Shown here: piece by piece, positions 28,016 through 35,758 of the stretch
Layout: every line of letters begins with the position of its first letter
How positions within the stretch are numbered: the first letter of the stretch is position 1
Assembly: GCA_012729635.1 (NCBI GenBank)
Contig: JAAYCT010000033.1
Span: 62,001 to 126,000 of the forward strand
Origin: Clostridiaceae bacterium
Lineage (GTDB): Bacteria; Bacillota; Clostridia; Saccharofermentanales; Saccharofermentanaceae
Direction of reading: 5' to 3'
DNA: 64,000 nt
Notes under the pieces: model-generated
Told to the model about the DNA's origin: nothing
The model's input: the letters and a program-made list of their open reading frames with translations, nothing else
Database searches by the model: none
Program-made: the position numbers and the translations under genes

Positions 28016-28597
28016 ATGAGTAAATTGAATGAAAAACTATTTCTTCATACCTGTTGTGCGCCATGTGCGGAATGGCCGATATTCCTTTTGTCCGGGGAAG
28101 GATTTCAAACAACGCTGTTCTTTTACAATCCGAACATTCATCCGAAGTTTGAATGGGATCGGCGTCTTCAAACGCTTCACAAGCTCGGCGATATCAAGGG
28201 TGTTCCGGTGATTTCGGACACTGCGTTCGAACAAGAAAAATGGACGAATGAAAAGTGGATTAAAAAATATGAATCCAGATGTGAAATGTGCTACGATCTT
28301 CGCATGAGCAATACGGCAAGGGAAGCAAAAGAAAGAGGCTTTGATTCATTTTCAACGACTCTTCTGGTAAGCATCTATCAAAATCATGATGCGATTATTG
28401 AAGCCGCGAATCGTGCGTCGCAGCGTTTCTCCATACCTTTTCATTATGTGGATTTTCGGGATGGTTTTCGAAAGGGACAACAAATGGCACGAGAGGATGG
28501 ACTTTACCGACAGAAATACTGCGGTTGTATTTGCTCGCTGGACGAGTCGGAATATAAAGAAAAAATCTACGCCGGATTTCCCGGAAGTCCCGGATGA
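28016..28597 (+). CDS. queH: Epoxyqueuosine reductase QueH
   Basis: Iron-sulfur enzyme reducing epoxyqueuosine to queuosine in tRNA; it replaces the cobalamin-dependent QueG (family knowledge). Diagnostic cysteines: LHTCCAPCAEWP at the N-terminus, ESRCEMCYDLRMSNTA mid-protein, and YCGCICSLDESEY near the end. 193 residues. The longer frame from 27923 lies inside ruvB; ATG 28016 has an AGAGG SD. It follows ruvB by 10 nt. Its last 31 nt overlap the end of the convergent rqcH gene. Confidence 0.94.
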   Translation: MSKLNEKLFLHTCCAPCAEWPIFLLSGEGFQTTLFFYNPNIHPKFEWDRRLQTLHKLGDIKGVPVISDTAFEQEKWTNEKWIKKYESRCEMCYDLRMSNTAREAKERGFDSFSTTLLVSIYQNHDAIIEAANRASQRFSIPFHYVDFRDGFRKGQQMAREDGLYRQKYCGCICSLDESEYKEKIYAGFPGSPG

Positions 28598-30489
28598 ACC
28601 AAAAGTGTTTTATGCTGATCATAGGTTACCATTCCGGGCTTGGCCCCCGGAATTTTTTTGACTCGTTTCACTGCACAATAATCCACTTCGACAGTGAACG
28701 AAAATGATAAGGATACGTTGTTTTGTCCTGCATCGCCACGAGAATCAGTCATTGCGGAAGAGTAGTATGCGGCGACACGGGCCGCTGATTCAATGGAACT
28801 GTTTTCGGGATTATTACCGAAGCAACGAAGGACGACATGGGACCCCGGTCGGTTTTTTGCGTGAAACCATAAATCATCCGATGCCGCGGTCCGGAAGGTA
28901 AGCGCATCGTTCTGGATATTGTTTCGACCGCAAAGAATCAACGTCCCGTCCGAATTATCGAATTTTCGAAATAGATCCGTATCGTTTCGGGATCGTTTTT
29001 TCTTGCCTGTTCGTATACGTTCGGTTTTTTCGGCGGCACGCGAAGCAGCGGATCGCATGGCACGGGATCGTTGTTTACCCGTTTTTGATTTTCCGGGAGA
29101 TGCGCTTTCGGAGGAAGGCGCCTTAGGATTATCCGAACTCCGGGACGAAAGGTTCATTTCGGATATTTCATGGCGAATAGCGTTGATGTCCGCATCATCC
29201 GAAGCGCTTTTTACCACCTGCAGCAGTGAAAGAAGATACGAAATGACGGAATCATCCTCTTTGATGAATGAAGCCGCAGACTCCGTTCTTGTTTTTAATT
29301 TTCTGTATTTTCGAAAATAGATTTGAGCGTTTGCGGAGGGGCGTAACGATGGATTTAATGGTATGCGATGAAAAACACCGGGTTGCTCAAAATCCTCCGC
29401 TATCCATTCCGTCGATTCATCCCCTATGTTCCCTTGATCCACAAGAATCAAATCACCGTATTTTTTATAAAGCATATAATCTTTCGAGTCATTGATATCC
29501 GACTCGTGTTGTTGTTTTTTCCGGATTGCGTGAGACAGAGCATTTTGAACGAAGGAGATAAGCGGTTTCTGTGATTGTTCGAAGGAGTTATCGCGCATTG
29601 ATTTCTCATGGAGCCGATCAATGGCTTCGGACAAAGAAGACACGGAAATCGGGATCCCGAAACTCTGAAGCCTTAGCGCGTGAAAATCAATCGGAGCCGC
29701 ATCTTTGGTTGCCCGGTATAGTGTCGGAGATGAAGGGCCGTTTTGAATTTCGAGAAGGATGGGTAAAGCGGCGTCGAGAAGTAGACGAACTTCCTTTTTA
29801 TCCAATTGGCGATAACCTTTTCTGGGATCGACCGGGGTTCTTAAGCAAAGCTCCAGGGCCAGCTTCGGACTGAAACCTTTAAGTGATTCGAGAAAAGCTT
29901 TCTCGATCGGTCGTGATTTTGCTTCTTCCAGAACGGGCAGATCACCGTTTTGAATCATGGAAATGGCATCGGACGGGAGGATTTTCCCCTGGTTCGGCGG
30001 ATAATCGTATTTTCGCGCCGGCATAATCTCACGAACCCTGCTGGTACGGGAGTCAATATGAAGCGCACTATCAATAATGATCGAATCGGAATTAAGAAGA
30101 ATGATATTGCTGTATCGGCCCATCATCTCAATGATCAAACGATATTGTGTAATATCTTGGAGTTCATTCAGCGACGAGAGATGTAATTCGATGATTCGTT
30201 CATAAGGCGGAGAGGTCACTTTTACAACTCTCCCGCCGGAAACATGCTTTCTTAAAAGCATACAAAAAGAGGGAGGAAGCTTCGGATTATCGCGCAGATG
30301 ATCGGTCAAATGAATACGAGGGAAAGAGGGATTGCACGACATAAGAAGCCGAACGTGACCTCGCGCGGTTCTTATATGGAAACAGACCTCATAACGATCC
30401 GGTTGGTAAATTTTTTCGATCCGAGCATCGTGCAGAGCTGAATTCAGTTCGATTGCAAGAAAATGAGCGGAAACACCGTCTAAAGGCAT
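28567..30489 (-). CDS. rqcH: Ribosome quality control protein RqcH (NFACT/FbpA family)
   Basis: Binds obstructed 50S subunits and adds C-terminal alanine tails with tRNA-Ala in RqcH-type systems (family knowledge). The 640-residue protein has NFACT-N (1-~200; GVSAHFLAIELNSAL, RIEKIYQPDRYEV, then YERIIELHLSS), helix-hairpin-helix and coiled-coil regions (about 200-430), a Ser/Lys/Arg-rich linker (about 445-510) and NFACT-R with DDLWFHAKNRPGSHVVL. The residue pair recalled as Asp-Arg in NFACT-N appears as Glu-Arg. The SD AGAGG is upstream of ATG 30489. Its end overlaps queH by 31 nt. Confidence 0.93.
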   Translation of the reverse strand: MPLDGVSAHFLAIELNSALHDARIEKIYQPDRYEVCFHIRTARGHVRLLMSCNPSFPRIHLTDHLRDNPKLPPSFCMLLRKHVSGGRVVKVTSPPYERIIELHLSSLNELQDITQYRLIIEMMGRYSNIILLNSDSIIIDSALHIDSRTSRVREIMPARKYDYPPNQGKILPSDAISMIQNGDLPVLEEAKSRPIEKAFLESLKGFSPKLALELCLRTPVDPRKGYRQLDKKEVRLLLDAALPILLEIQNGPSSPTLYRATKDAAPIDFHALRLQSFGIPISVSSLSEAIDRLHEKSMRDNSFEQSQKPLISFVQNALSHAIRKKQQHESDINDSKDYMLYKKYGDLILVDQGNIGDESTEWIAEDFEQPGVFHRIPLNPSLRPSANAQIYFRKYRKLKTRTESAASFIKEDDSVISYLLSLLQVVKSASDDADINAIRHEISEMNLSSRSSDNPKAPSSESASPGKSKTGKQRSRAMRSAASRAAEKTERIRTGKKKRSRNDTDLFRKFDNSDGTLILCGRNNIQNDALTFRTAASDDLWFHAKNRPGSHVVLRCFGNNPENSSIESAARVAAYYSSAMTDSRGDAGQNNVSLSFSFTVEVDYCAVKRVKKIPGAKPGMVTYDQHKTLLVHPGLPGNPA

Positions 30490-30501
30490 CGTTAACCTCT
30501 G

Positions 30502-30804
30502 TTAAGCTTTCAACTTGTCTTTGAATACAAACATAATCCATCCAACCAAGGTAGCAACAATCCATTCAACTCCGAGAAGAATAAAAAATCGCTCAAAATG
30601 ATTCAGAGTAATCAGCAAATTCAAACCGAAAACGACGATAACCGCTAAGATAATAAGAATCGTTTTTCCGACGGGATGGCGATACATTCGAGTAATGGCT
30701 GAAGTTTTCGACTTCGAAGCGGTGACGGTTGAGGTTCGATTTCTTTTTACGGGCGTATTGCGGGACGCCGGATTGTTTCGTGATGTTTTTGGGGTTGTCG
30801 CCAT
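30502..30804 (-). CDS. Small two-helix membrane protein with basic N-terminus
   Basis: A 100-residue protein I do not recognise. Residues 1-45 are rich in Thr, Ser, Lys, Arg and Asn and probably disordered. Two hydrophobic helices follow (about 48-66, TILIILAVIVVFGLNLLI, and 73-93, FILLGVEWIVATLVGWIMF), with a short basic tail, so both ends are likely cytosolic. The SD GGGAGGATC before ATG 30804 is strong, supporting a real gene. It lies 12 nt upstream of rqcH and is probably co-transcribed with it. Confidence 0.7.
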   Translation of the reverse strand: MATTPKTSRNNPASRNTPVKRNRTSTVTASKSKTSAITRMYRHPVGKTILIILAVIVVFGLNLLITLNHFERFFILLGVEWIVATLVGWIMFVFKDKLKA

Positions 30805-30834
30805 GTGGATCCTCCCTTTCTTATGCCCACATCA

Positions 30835-30872
30835 TTATACCAAAAAAGTGCCTGCCATTCGGCAAACACTTT
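30835..30872 (-). terminator. Terminator of the prs-prs-oadB-oadG operon
   Basis: Reading the minus strand, AAAGTG..TGCC and GGCA..CACTTT form a hairpin (30872 to 30845), followed by a T run (30846-30841). It lies 26 nt after the small gamma-subunit gene. Confidence 0.8.
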
Positions 30873-30898
30873 AATGTCAAAAATCTACGCGCAGGTCA

Positions 30899-31123
30899 TT
30901 ACGATTCCTTCAATTTCTTGCGGGTGCCAACGGATCCGAAAACCTTTTGAATCAAGATAATGGTAACAAAGAAAAGAAGAAGGATTAAAAACACGCCGAT
31001 CAGACCGAAAGCGACGACAATGAAACCTTTTTCGTTCAAACTGTAGGAAGAAGTCCCTGCAACGGAAGATACTTCAGCCGCGGAAAAAGGAAACGATGAA
31101 ATGAGATTTTTCATGTAATGCAT
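30899..31123 (-). CDS. Sodium-pumping decarboxylase gamma-like subunit (OadG family)
   Basis: A 74-residue protein with one strong transmembrane helix (about 33-58, FIVVAFGLIGVFLILLLFFV) and a basic C-terminus with VFGSVGTRKK. The size, single helix and position right after the beta subunit match OadG-like gamma chains, which anchor the carboxyltransferase to the membrane (inference mostly from context). Strong SD GGAGGTG 7 nt before ATG 31123. No alpha or biotin-carrier gene is in the window. Confidence 0.7.
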   Translation of the reverse strand: MHYMKNLISSFPFSAAEVSSVAGTSSYSLNEKGFIVVAFGLIGVFLILLLFFVTIILIQKVFGSVGTRKKLKES

Positions 31124-31140
31124 TATTTCACCTCCGATAA

Positions 31141-32343
31141 TCAGGTTAGAATGGTTACAAGTGCGATCACCAGACCGCCGGCGACGATTGAACCGAGCTG
31201 GCCCGATACATTGGCGCTGATCGCCTGCATCAGAATGAAGTTCGTAGGATCCTCTTCCTTAGCCATCTTCTGAACGACTCGTGCCGACATCGGGAATGCG
31301 GAAATTCCGGCGGCTCCGATCATGGGATTGACCTTCTTTTTGAGGAACAGGTTCAGGAATTTTGCAAAAAGTACTCCGCCGGCAGTGTCAAAGATAAAGG
31401 CGAATAAGCCGAGAAGGAGAATCAGACCGGTAACAGGATCAATGAATTTATCGGCGAGCATCGTCGACCCGATTGTGATTCCGAGAAGAAGAGTGACCAG
31501 ATTGGCCAACTCGTTCTGGGCGGACTGAGAAAGACGCTCCAGCACCCCGCACTCGCGAATCAGGTTGCCGAACATCAGAGAACCGACCAATGGCGCACTC
31601 ATTGGCACCAATATCCCGGCGATGACGGTTACGATAATCGGGAAGAGGATCTTAACGAGCTTCGGAACGGACTCTTCATGATAATCCATACGTATGAGTC
31701 GCTCACTTTTGGTGGTCAGAGCACGAATGACGGGAGGTTGAATAATCGGTACCAATGACATATAGGAATATGCCGCTACCGAAATCGGTCCCATATAATC
31801 CCAAAGCTCGAAATGGTTGCCGACGTAAATGGTTGTCGGGCCGTCCGCCGCTCCGATAATACCGATGGCGGCCGAAAGTTTTAAAGCCTCGTCGCCGAAA
31901 ATGCCGAGCATAGGGAGAAGAAAAAGTGCCACAAGGAAGGTAATAAAGATTCCGAACTGAGCGGCGGCACCAAAGAAAATCATAAAGGGATTCTTAAAAA
32001 GCGGCGTGAAATCAATCATTGCGCCGATCGCAATAAAAATGAGAATAGGGAAGAGTTCTGTCGCTATTCCCGCACTGCGAAGAACCTCGAGAAACCCGAC
32101 CTCACCTCCTGCGGAGGTGACCATCTCACCTCCGGACCACTCGGTTACAATACCGACAATATTAAAGGGAAGATTAACCAGAATCGCTCCAAACCCGATC
32201 GGAAGAAGCAAAGCCGGTTCGTATTCCTTTTTAATGGCCAGATAAATCAGAACGCCGCCGATCAGATACATGATCAGAGCCTTCCAGTTGTCCCCGATTC
32301 CAAAATAGAGAACACCTTCAAATACCTGCTTCAGGATTTCCAT
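31141..32343 (-). CDS. Sodium ion-translocating decarboxylase beta subunit (OadB/GcdB/MmdB family)
   Basis: Integral membrane subunit coupling decarboxylation of a carboxybiotin to sodium export. 400 residues with about ten hydrophobic segments. Family motifs: FPILIFIAIGAMIDFTPL, AAIGIIGAADGPTTIYVGNHF (the functional GADGPT segment), SYMSLVPIIQPPVIRAL, and IGAAGISAFPMSARV near the C-terminus. The decarboxylated acid (oxaloacetate, methylmalonyl-CoA or glutaconyl-CoA) cannot be told from this subunit. The SD TTAGGAGGATG is strong. The gene starts 20 nt after the PRPP synthetase pair, an unusual operon partner. Confidence 0.92.
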   Translation of the reverse strand: MEILKQVFEGVLYFGIGDNWKALIMYLIGGVLIYLAIKKEYEPALLLPIGFGAILVNLPFNIVGIVTEWSGGEMVTSAGGEVGFLEVLRSAGIATELFPILIFIAIGAMIDFTPLFKNPFMIFFGAAAQFGIFITFLVALFLLPMLGIFGDEALKLSAAIGIIGAADGPTTIYVGNHFELWDYMGPISVAAYSYMSLVPIIQPPVIRALTTKSERLIRMDYHEESVPKLVKILFPIIVTVIAGILVPMSAPLVGSLMFGNLIRECGVLERLSQSAQNELANLVTLLLGITIGSTMLADKFIDPVTGLILLLGLFAFIFDTAGGVLFAKFLNLFLKKKVNPMIGAAGISAFPMSARVVQKMAKEEDPTNFILMQAISANVSGQLGSIVAGGLVIALVTILT

Positions 32344-32363
32344 ACATCATCCTCCTAAGATTG

Positions 32364-33578
32364 TTACTGGGGAAGGTTGCGTTTTTCGAGCAAGAGACGA
32401 ATTTTTTCGGTCGGGTTGATCAGGTTAGACAATGAAGCATCGTGATTGATCGCATCAATCAAAAGAGCGACGAACTTCGATAAGTTTACATCAACAAACC
32501 ATGGGGATGCAAGAAGTTCCGGGCGTCTGTATATCAAATTGGTCGCGAATACCTTTGAAAGCAGGCCGTCATCGTATGCTTTCGCAAAATTTTCGATTCC
32601 TTCGGTAAAAAGAGCAAAGGTAACCGCACAGTAAATGTTCCGCGCTCCGCGGTCCTTCATTTCTTGGGCGATGTCCAGAATCGAATCGCCGGAAGAAATC
32701 ATGTCATCCACTACCAGAATATCCATGCCTTCGACGGAATCTCCGAGAAATTCATGGGCGATAATCGGATTTCTTCCGTTGATGACCGTGGTATAATCGC
32801 GTCTTTTGTAGAACGTACCGAGCGGGACTCCGAGAACGGAAGCCATATACATCGCTCTCATGATACCGCCCTCATCCGGGCTTACAATCATGAATTTTCC
32901 CTCAGACAAATCCAAATCAGGCAGTTCTCGAAACATGGCCTTAATAATTTGATAGGCCGCAGACAGGCTTTCAAATCCAGATGTCGGAATGGCGTTGGCC
33001 ACTCGTTCATCGTGCGCATCAAAGGTGATGATGTTCTCGACACCGAGGCCGTAAATTTCCTCCAAGGCAAACGCGCAGTCCAGTGATTCCCTTGCATTTC
33101 GCTTGTGCTGTCGGCTTTCATACAGGAACGGCATAATAACATTGATTCTTCTGGCCTTGCCGGAGCAGGCAAGAATAACGCGTTTAAGATCCTGATAATG
33201 ATCATCGGGACTCATATTGTTTTCTAACCCGAACATTTTGTATGTACAGGAAAAATTCATTACATCACTGATGATAAACAGATCGTGTCCCCTTACCGAA
33301 TGGGCGATAACCGCCTTTCCCTCTCCGGACGAAAAACGTGTGTTGTCGACATCAATCGTATAGTCATTTCGGTAAAACCCCGGATATTTGCTGATTAACT
33401 GATGCTCCTGATATTCAGAGCGTCTCTTATTCAGGAAAAAGTTGACGCTATTGGTGAATTCGACGCTTCCTTTTAACGGAATCATCCCAATCGGCCCGAC
33501 AGGAGCCATCGGATTATCCCCGTATTGGTTGTATCTGGAGTATGCTTTTTCGTCTGATCCGAGTGGTATTGAATTCAT
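32364..33578 (-). CDS. Ribose-phosphate pyrophosphokinase, long form (paralogue with canonical loop)
   Basis: Makes PRPP from ribose-5-phosphate and ATP. 404 residues against about 315 in classical Prs. Visible: GPIGMIPLKGSVEF opening, metal histidines of FDAHDERVANAIP, a flexible loop containing FYKRRDYTT (the KRR of classical enzymes is kept), and the PRPP-binding loop LVVDDMISSGDS. The N-terminal extension and NLIYRRPELLASPWFVDV tail are shared with its neighbour. A frame from 33593 starts 5 residues earlier; ATG 33578 has a GGGGG SD. It lies 18 nt after its paralogue. Confidence 0.88.
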   Translation of the reverse strand: MNSIPLGSDEKAYSRYNQYGDNPMAPVGPIGMIPLKGSVEFTNSVNFFLNKRRSEYQEHQLISKYPGFYRNDYTIDVDNTRFSSGEGKAVIAHSVRGHDLFIISDVMNFSCTYKMFGLENNMSPDDHYQDLKRVILACSGKARRINVIMPFLYESRQHKRNARESLDCAFALEEIYGLGVENIITFDAHDERVANAIPTSGFESLSAAYQIIKAMFRELPDLDLSEGKFMIVSPDEGGIMRAMYMASVLGVPLGTFYKRRDYTTVINGRNPIIAHEFLGDSVEGMDILVVDDMISSGDSILDIAQEMKDRGARNIYCAVTFALFTEGIENFAKAYDDGLLSKVFATNLIYRRPELLASPWFVDVNLSKFVALLIDAINHDASLSNLINPTEKIRLLLEKRNLPQ

Positions 33579-33596
33579 AATGATCCCCCGCATTAA

Positions 33597-34823
33597 TTAT
33601 TCGAAAAGTTCGCCGATACGCATCTGATTTAAGAGGTCCGAAATCATGTAACTGGGATTGATGAGCTTGCTTAACGATTCGTCAACATTAATCGCATCAA
33701 TCAGACGCGCGACAAAAGGTGTCATGTTCACGTCAATGTACCATGGTGCCGATAAAAGCTCCGGGCGACGGTAAATCAGATTTGTGCATAAAACCTGCTT
33801 AATAATCTTTTTGTCTACGGCATCCTGTATTCTCCCGATTCCTTCTGTGAAAAGACCGAAAGGAGCGATACAGTAGATGTCCTTCGCTCCTTCTTTTTTA
33901 AGGACAGTCGCCGTATCTATCATCGTTTTACCGGAATTGATCATATCGTCAATGATTAAAACATCACGTCCTTCAATCGGATCGGAGAGCAGTCGGATTT
34001 CCTTAACCGGATGATTACCGTCAATGACGACCGAATAATCCTTATGGCGATAGAAGATACCCAGAGGGACACCCATCATGGAGGAATAGAAAATGGATCT
34101 GGATATCGCGGTTTCGTCCGGACTAATTACCATCATGGAATCTTTGTTGATTTTAAGATTCGGATTTACCGATATCAGGGTGCTGATTATTTTATAAGAA
34201 GACTTCGGCATTTCGATCCCCATCAGCGGAACCGCATTGGCGATACGGGCGTCATGCGGGTCAAAAATGATCAGATTGGCCACGCCGAGCGCGTAAAGTT
34301 GTTGCAGCATCGCCGCACAGTCAAGAGACTCGCGAGCGTGCCGATGATCTTGCCGTCCCTCATAAAGGAAGGGCATGATTACATTGATTCTTCTGGCCTT
34401 TCCGCTGACCGCCATGATAATCCGCAAAAGATCCCGATAATAATCGTCCGGACTGGTTCGGTGCTCCGTTCCGAAGACGGAAAATTTAGAATAGTGAGAA
34501 AGTACGTCCGTGACAATGAAAATATCGTGACCGCGAACGGTTTGGTTGAGCGTTACCTTCCCTTCGCCGGTGTCGAACCGAACGATTTGGGACTGTATCA
34601 TATAATCGGATCGAAGATAACCCGCACTATCAACATACGGGTTACTGTACTCCGTTTTTCTCTTTAATCGTTTGGTATAGAGTATATCGTTGATTTGTTT
34701 TGCAAATTCCTCGTTTGCGGAATGGGATATTATTCCGATCGGACCGAACGGTTCGAGCAGGTATCCGCGAAAATCGGGATCTTGCCGCTCGGTGCTTACC
34801 GGTGATTGAAATGACGAAGTCAT
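33597..34823 (-). CDS. Ribose-phosphate pyrophosphokinase paralogue with altered catalytic loop
   Basis: A 408-residue PRPP-synthetase-family protein, clearly homologous along its whole length to the downstream copy (shared GPIGII, RINVIMPFLYE, CTNLIYRRPELLSAPWYIDV). Metal-binding FDPHDARIANAVP and PRPP loop LIIDDMINSGKT are intact. The flexible loop reads FYRHKDYSV where the neighbour has FYKRRDYTT: the catalytic Lys and Arg of classical Prs are swapped for Arg and Lys. It may be a less active or regulatory subunit, as PRPP-synthetase-associated proteins are in animals (inference). It is first gene of the operon prs-prs-oadB-oadG. Confidence 0.85.
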   Translation of the reverse strand: MTSSFQSPVSTERQDPDFRGYLLEPFGPIGIISHSANEEFAKQINDILYTKRLKRKTEYSNPYVDSAGYLRSDYMIQSQIVRFDTGEGKVTLNQTVRGHDIFIVTDVLSHYSKFSVFGTEHRTSPDDYYRDLLRIIMAVSGKARRINVIMPFLYEGRQDHRHARESLDCAAMLQQLYALGVANLIIFDPHDARIANAVPLMGIEMPKSSYKIISTLISVNPNLKINKDSMMVISPDETAISRSIFYSSMMGVPLGIFYRHKDYSVVIDGNHPVKEIRLLSDPIEGRDVLIIDDMINSGKTMIDTATVLKKEGAKDIYCIAPFGLFTEGIGRIQDAVDKKIIKQVLCTNLIYRRPELLSAPWYIDVNMTPFVARLIDAINVDESLSKLINPSYMISDLLNQMRIGELFE

Positions 34824-35058
34824 CGGAGCCCCCCAGAAAGGATCATATTGCCTGACCTGATTCTACCATGTACTTAATTTATAGTATATCGCTATTCATA
34901 AACCTTTTGTATCGTGAAAAGTGCATGAATTATTTACACAGGAGTAAAAGGGGAATGGATGCTTTGATCAATTTCCGGTAACAAGCCGCATAATATCGGC
35001 TTTCTTAGGAAGAAGATTCATGGTACATTTAACGAAAAAGAGCGGGGAGGAGCAACCA

Positions 35059-35661
35059 ATGGATATTTGTTTTCGAAATACGGTGCTTTACAAAGTAGTC
35101 GCCGACATTTCCTCCTTACCGGAACCCGATCGCCCCGAAATCGTTTTTTCCGGGAAATCCAACGTAGGAAAATCGTCTCTTCTGAATGCCTTGGCGGATA
35201 ACAGCAAACTCTGCAGAGTAAGCGGACAGCCGGGAAAAACGAGACTTGTTTTTTTCTTTAATACGGACGACCGCATATTTCTTGTCGATCTGCCGGGTTA
35301 CGGCTTTGCGAAAGCATCCATTGCGCAGAAAGAAAAGTACTCGGAACTGGTTGATGGCTATTTCGGTGTCAATCGACCGATTGCTCTGGTACTTCATTTG
35401 ATGGATGCCAGACATAAGCCCGGTGAGAACGACCGCATAATGCTTCGTTATTTATCGGAACAAAATATTCCTTTTTTCATCGTATTTACGAAGGCCGATA
35501 AATTATCATCTTCCGCTCTCGCAAAACAGATCAAAGAGAATCTGTCCGCTTTCGAGATCCCGTTATCCGTCCCCGTATTCTGCGTTTCTTCACTGAAAAA
35601 AAGAGGCGTCGAAGAGCTCAGAGTAAAAATCAACGGCTTTGTTAATGATATGACGGTATGA
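35059..35661 (+). CDS. engB: Ribosome biogenesis GTPase EngB/YsxC
   Basis: YihA/EngB-family GTPase needed for 50S assembly. G1 FSGKSNVGKSSLLNAL, G2 region QPGKTRLVFFF, G3 VDLPGYGFAKAS, G4 FTKADKLSS and G5 VSSLKKRGVEEL are all visible. The chosen start gives 200 residues. An upstream ATG at 35020 would add 13 residues, but the SD GGGAGGAG (35044-35052 region) sits 7 nt before ATG 35059. It stands alone, divergent from the PRPP synthetase operon; the usual neighbour lon is not present. Confidence 0.95.
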   Translation: MDICFRNTVLYKVVADISSLPEPDRPEIVFSGKSNVGKSSLLNALADNSKLCRVSGQPGKTRLVFFFNTDDRIFLVDLPGYGFAKASIAQKEKYSELVDGYFGVNRPIALVLHLMDARHKPGENDRIMLRYLSEQNIPFFIVFTKADKLSSSALAKQIKENLSAFEIPLSVPVFCVSSLKKRGVEELRVKINGFVNDMTV

Positions 35662-35758
35662 TTTCCCGTATTGGTCCGTATTGTCGAATATAAGTCGATT
35701 CAAATTATAAGTATGGCGCTAAAATCTTGAAGAAAAGAAACTTTAAGGATACGCGCCG

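Noticed and set aside
34011-34667. 218-codon plus-strand frame
   Set aside because: Antisense to the PRPP synthetase paralogue; no protein-like features.
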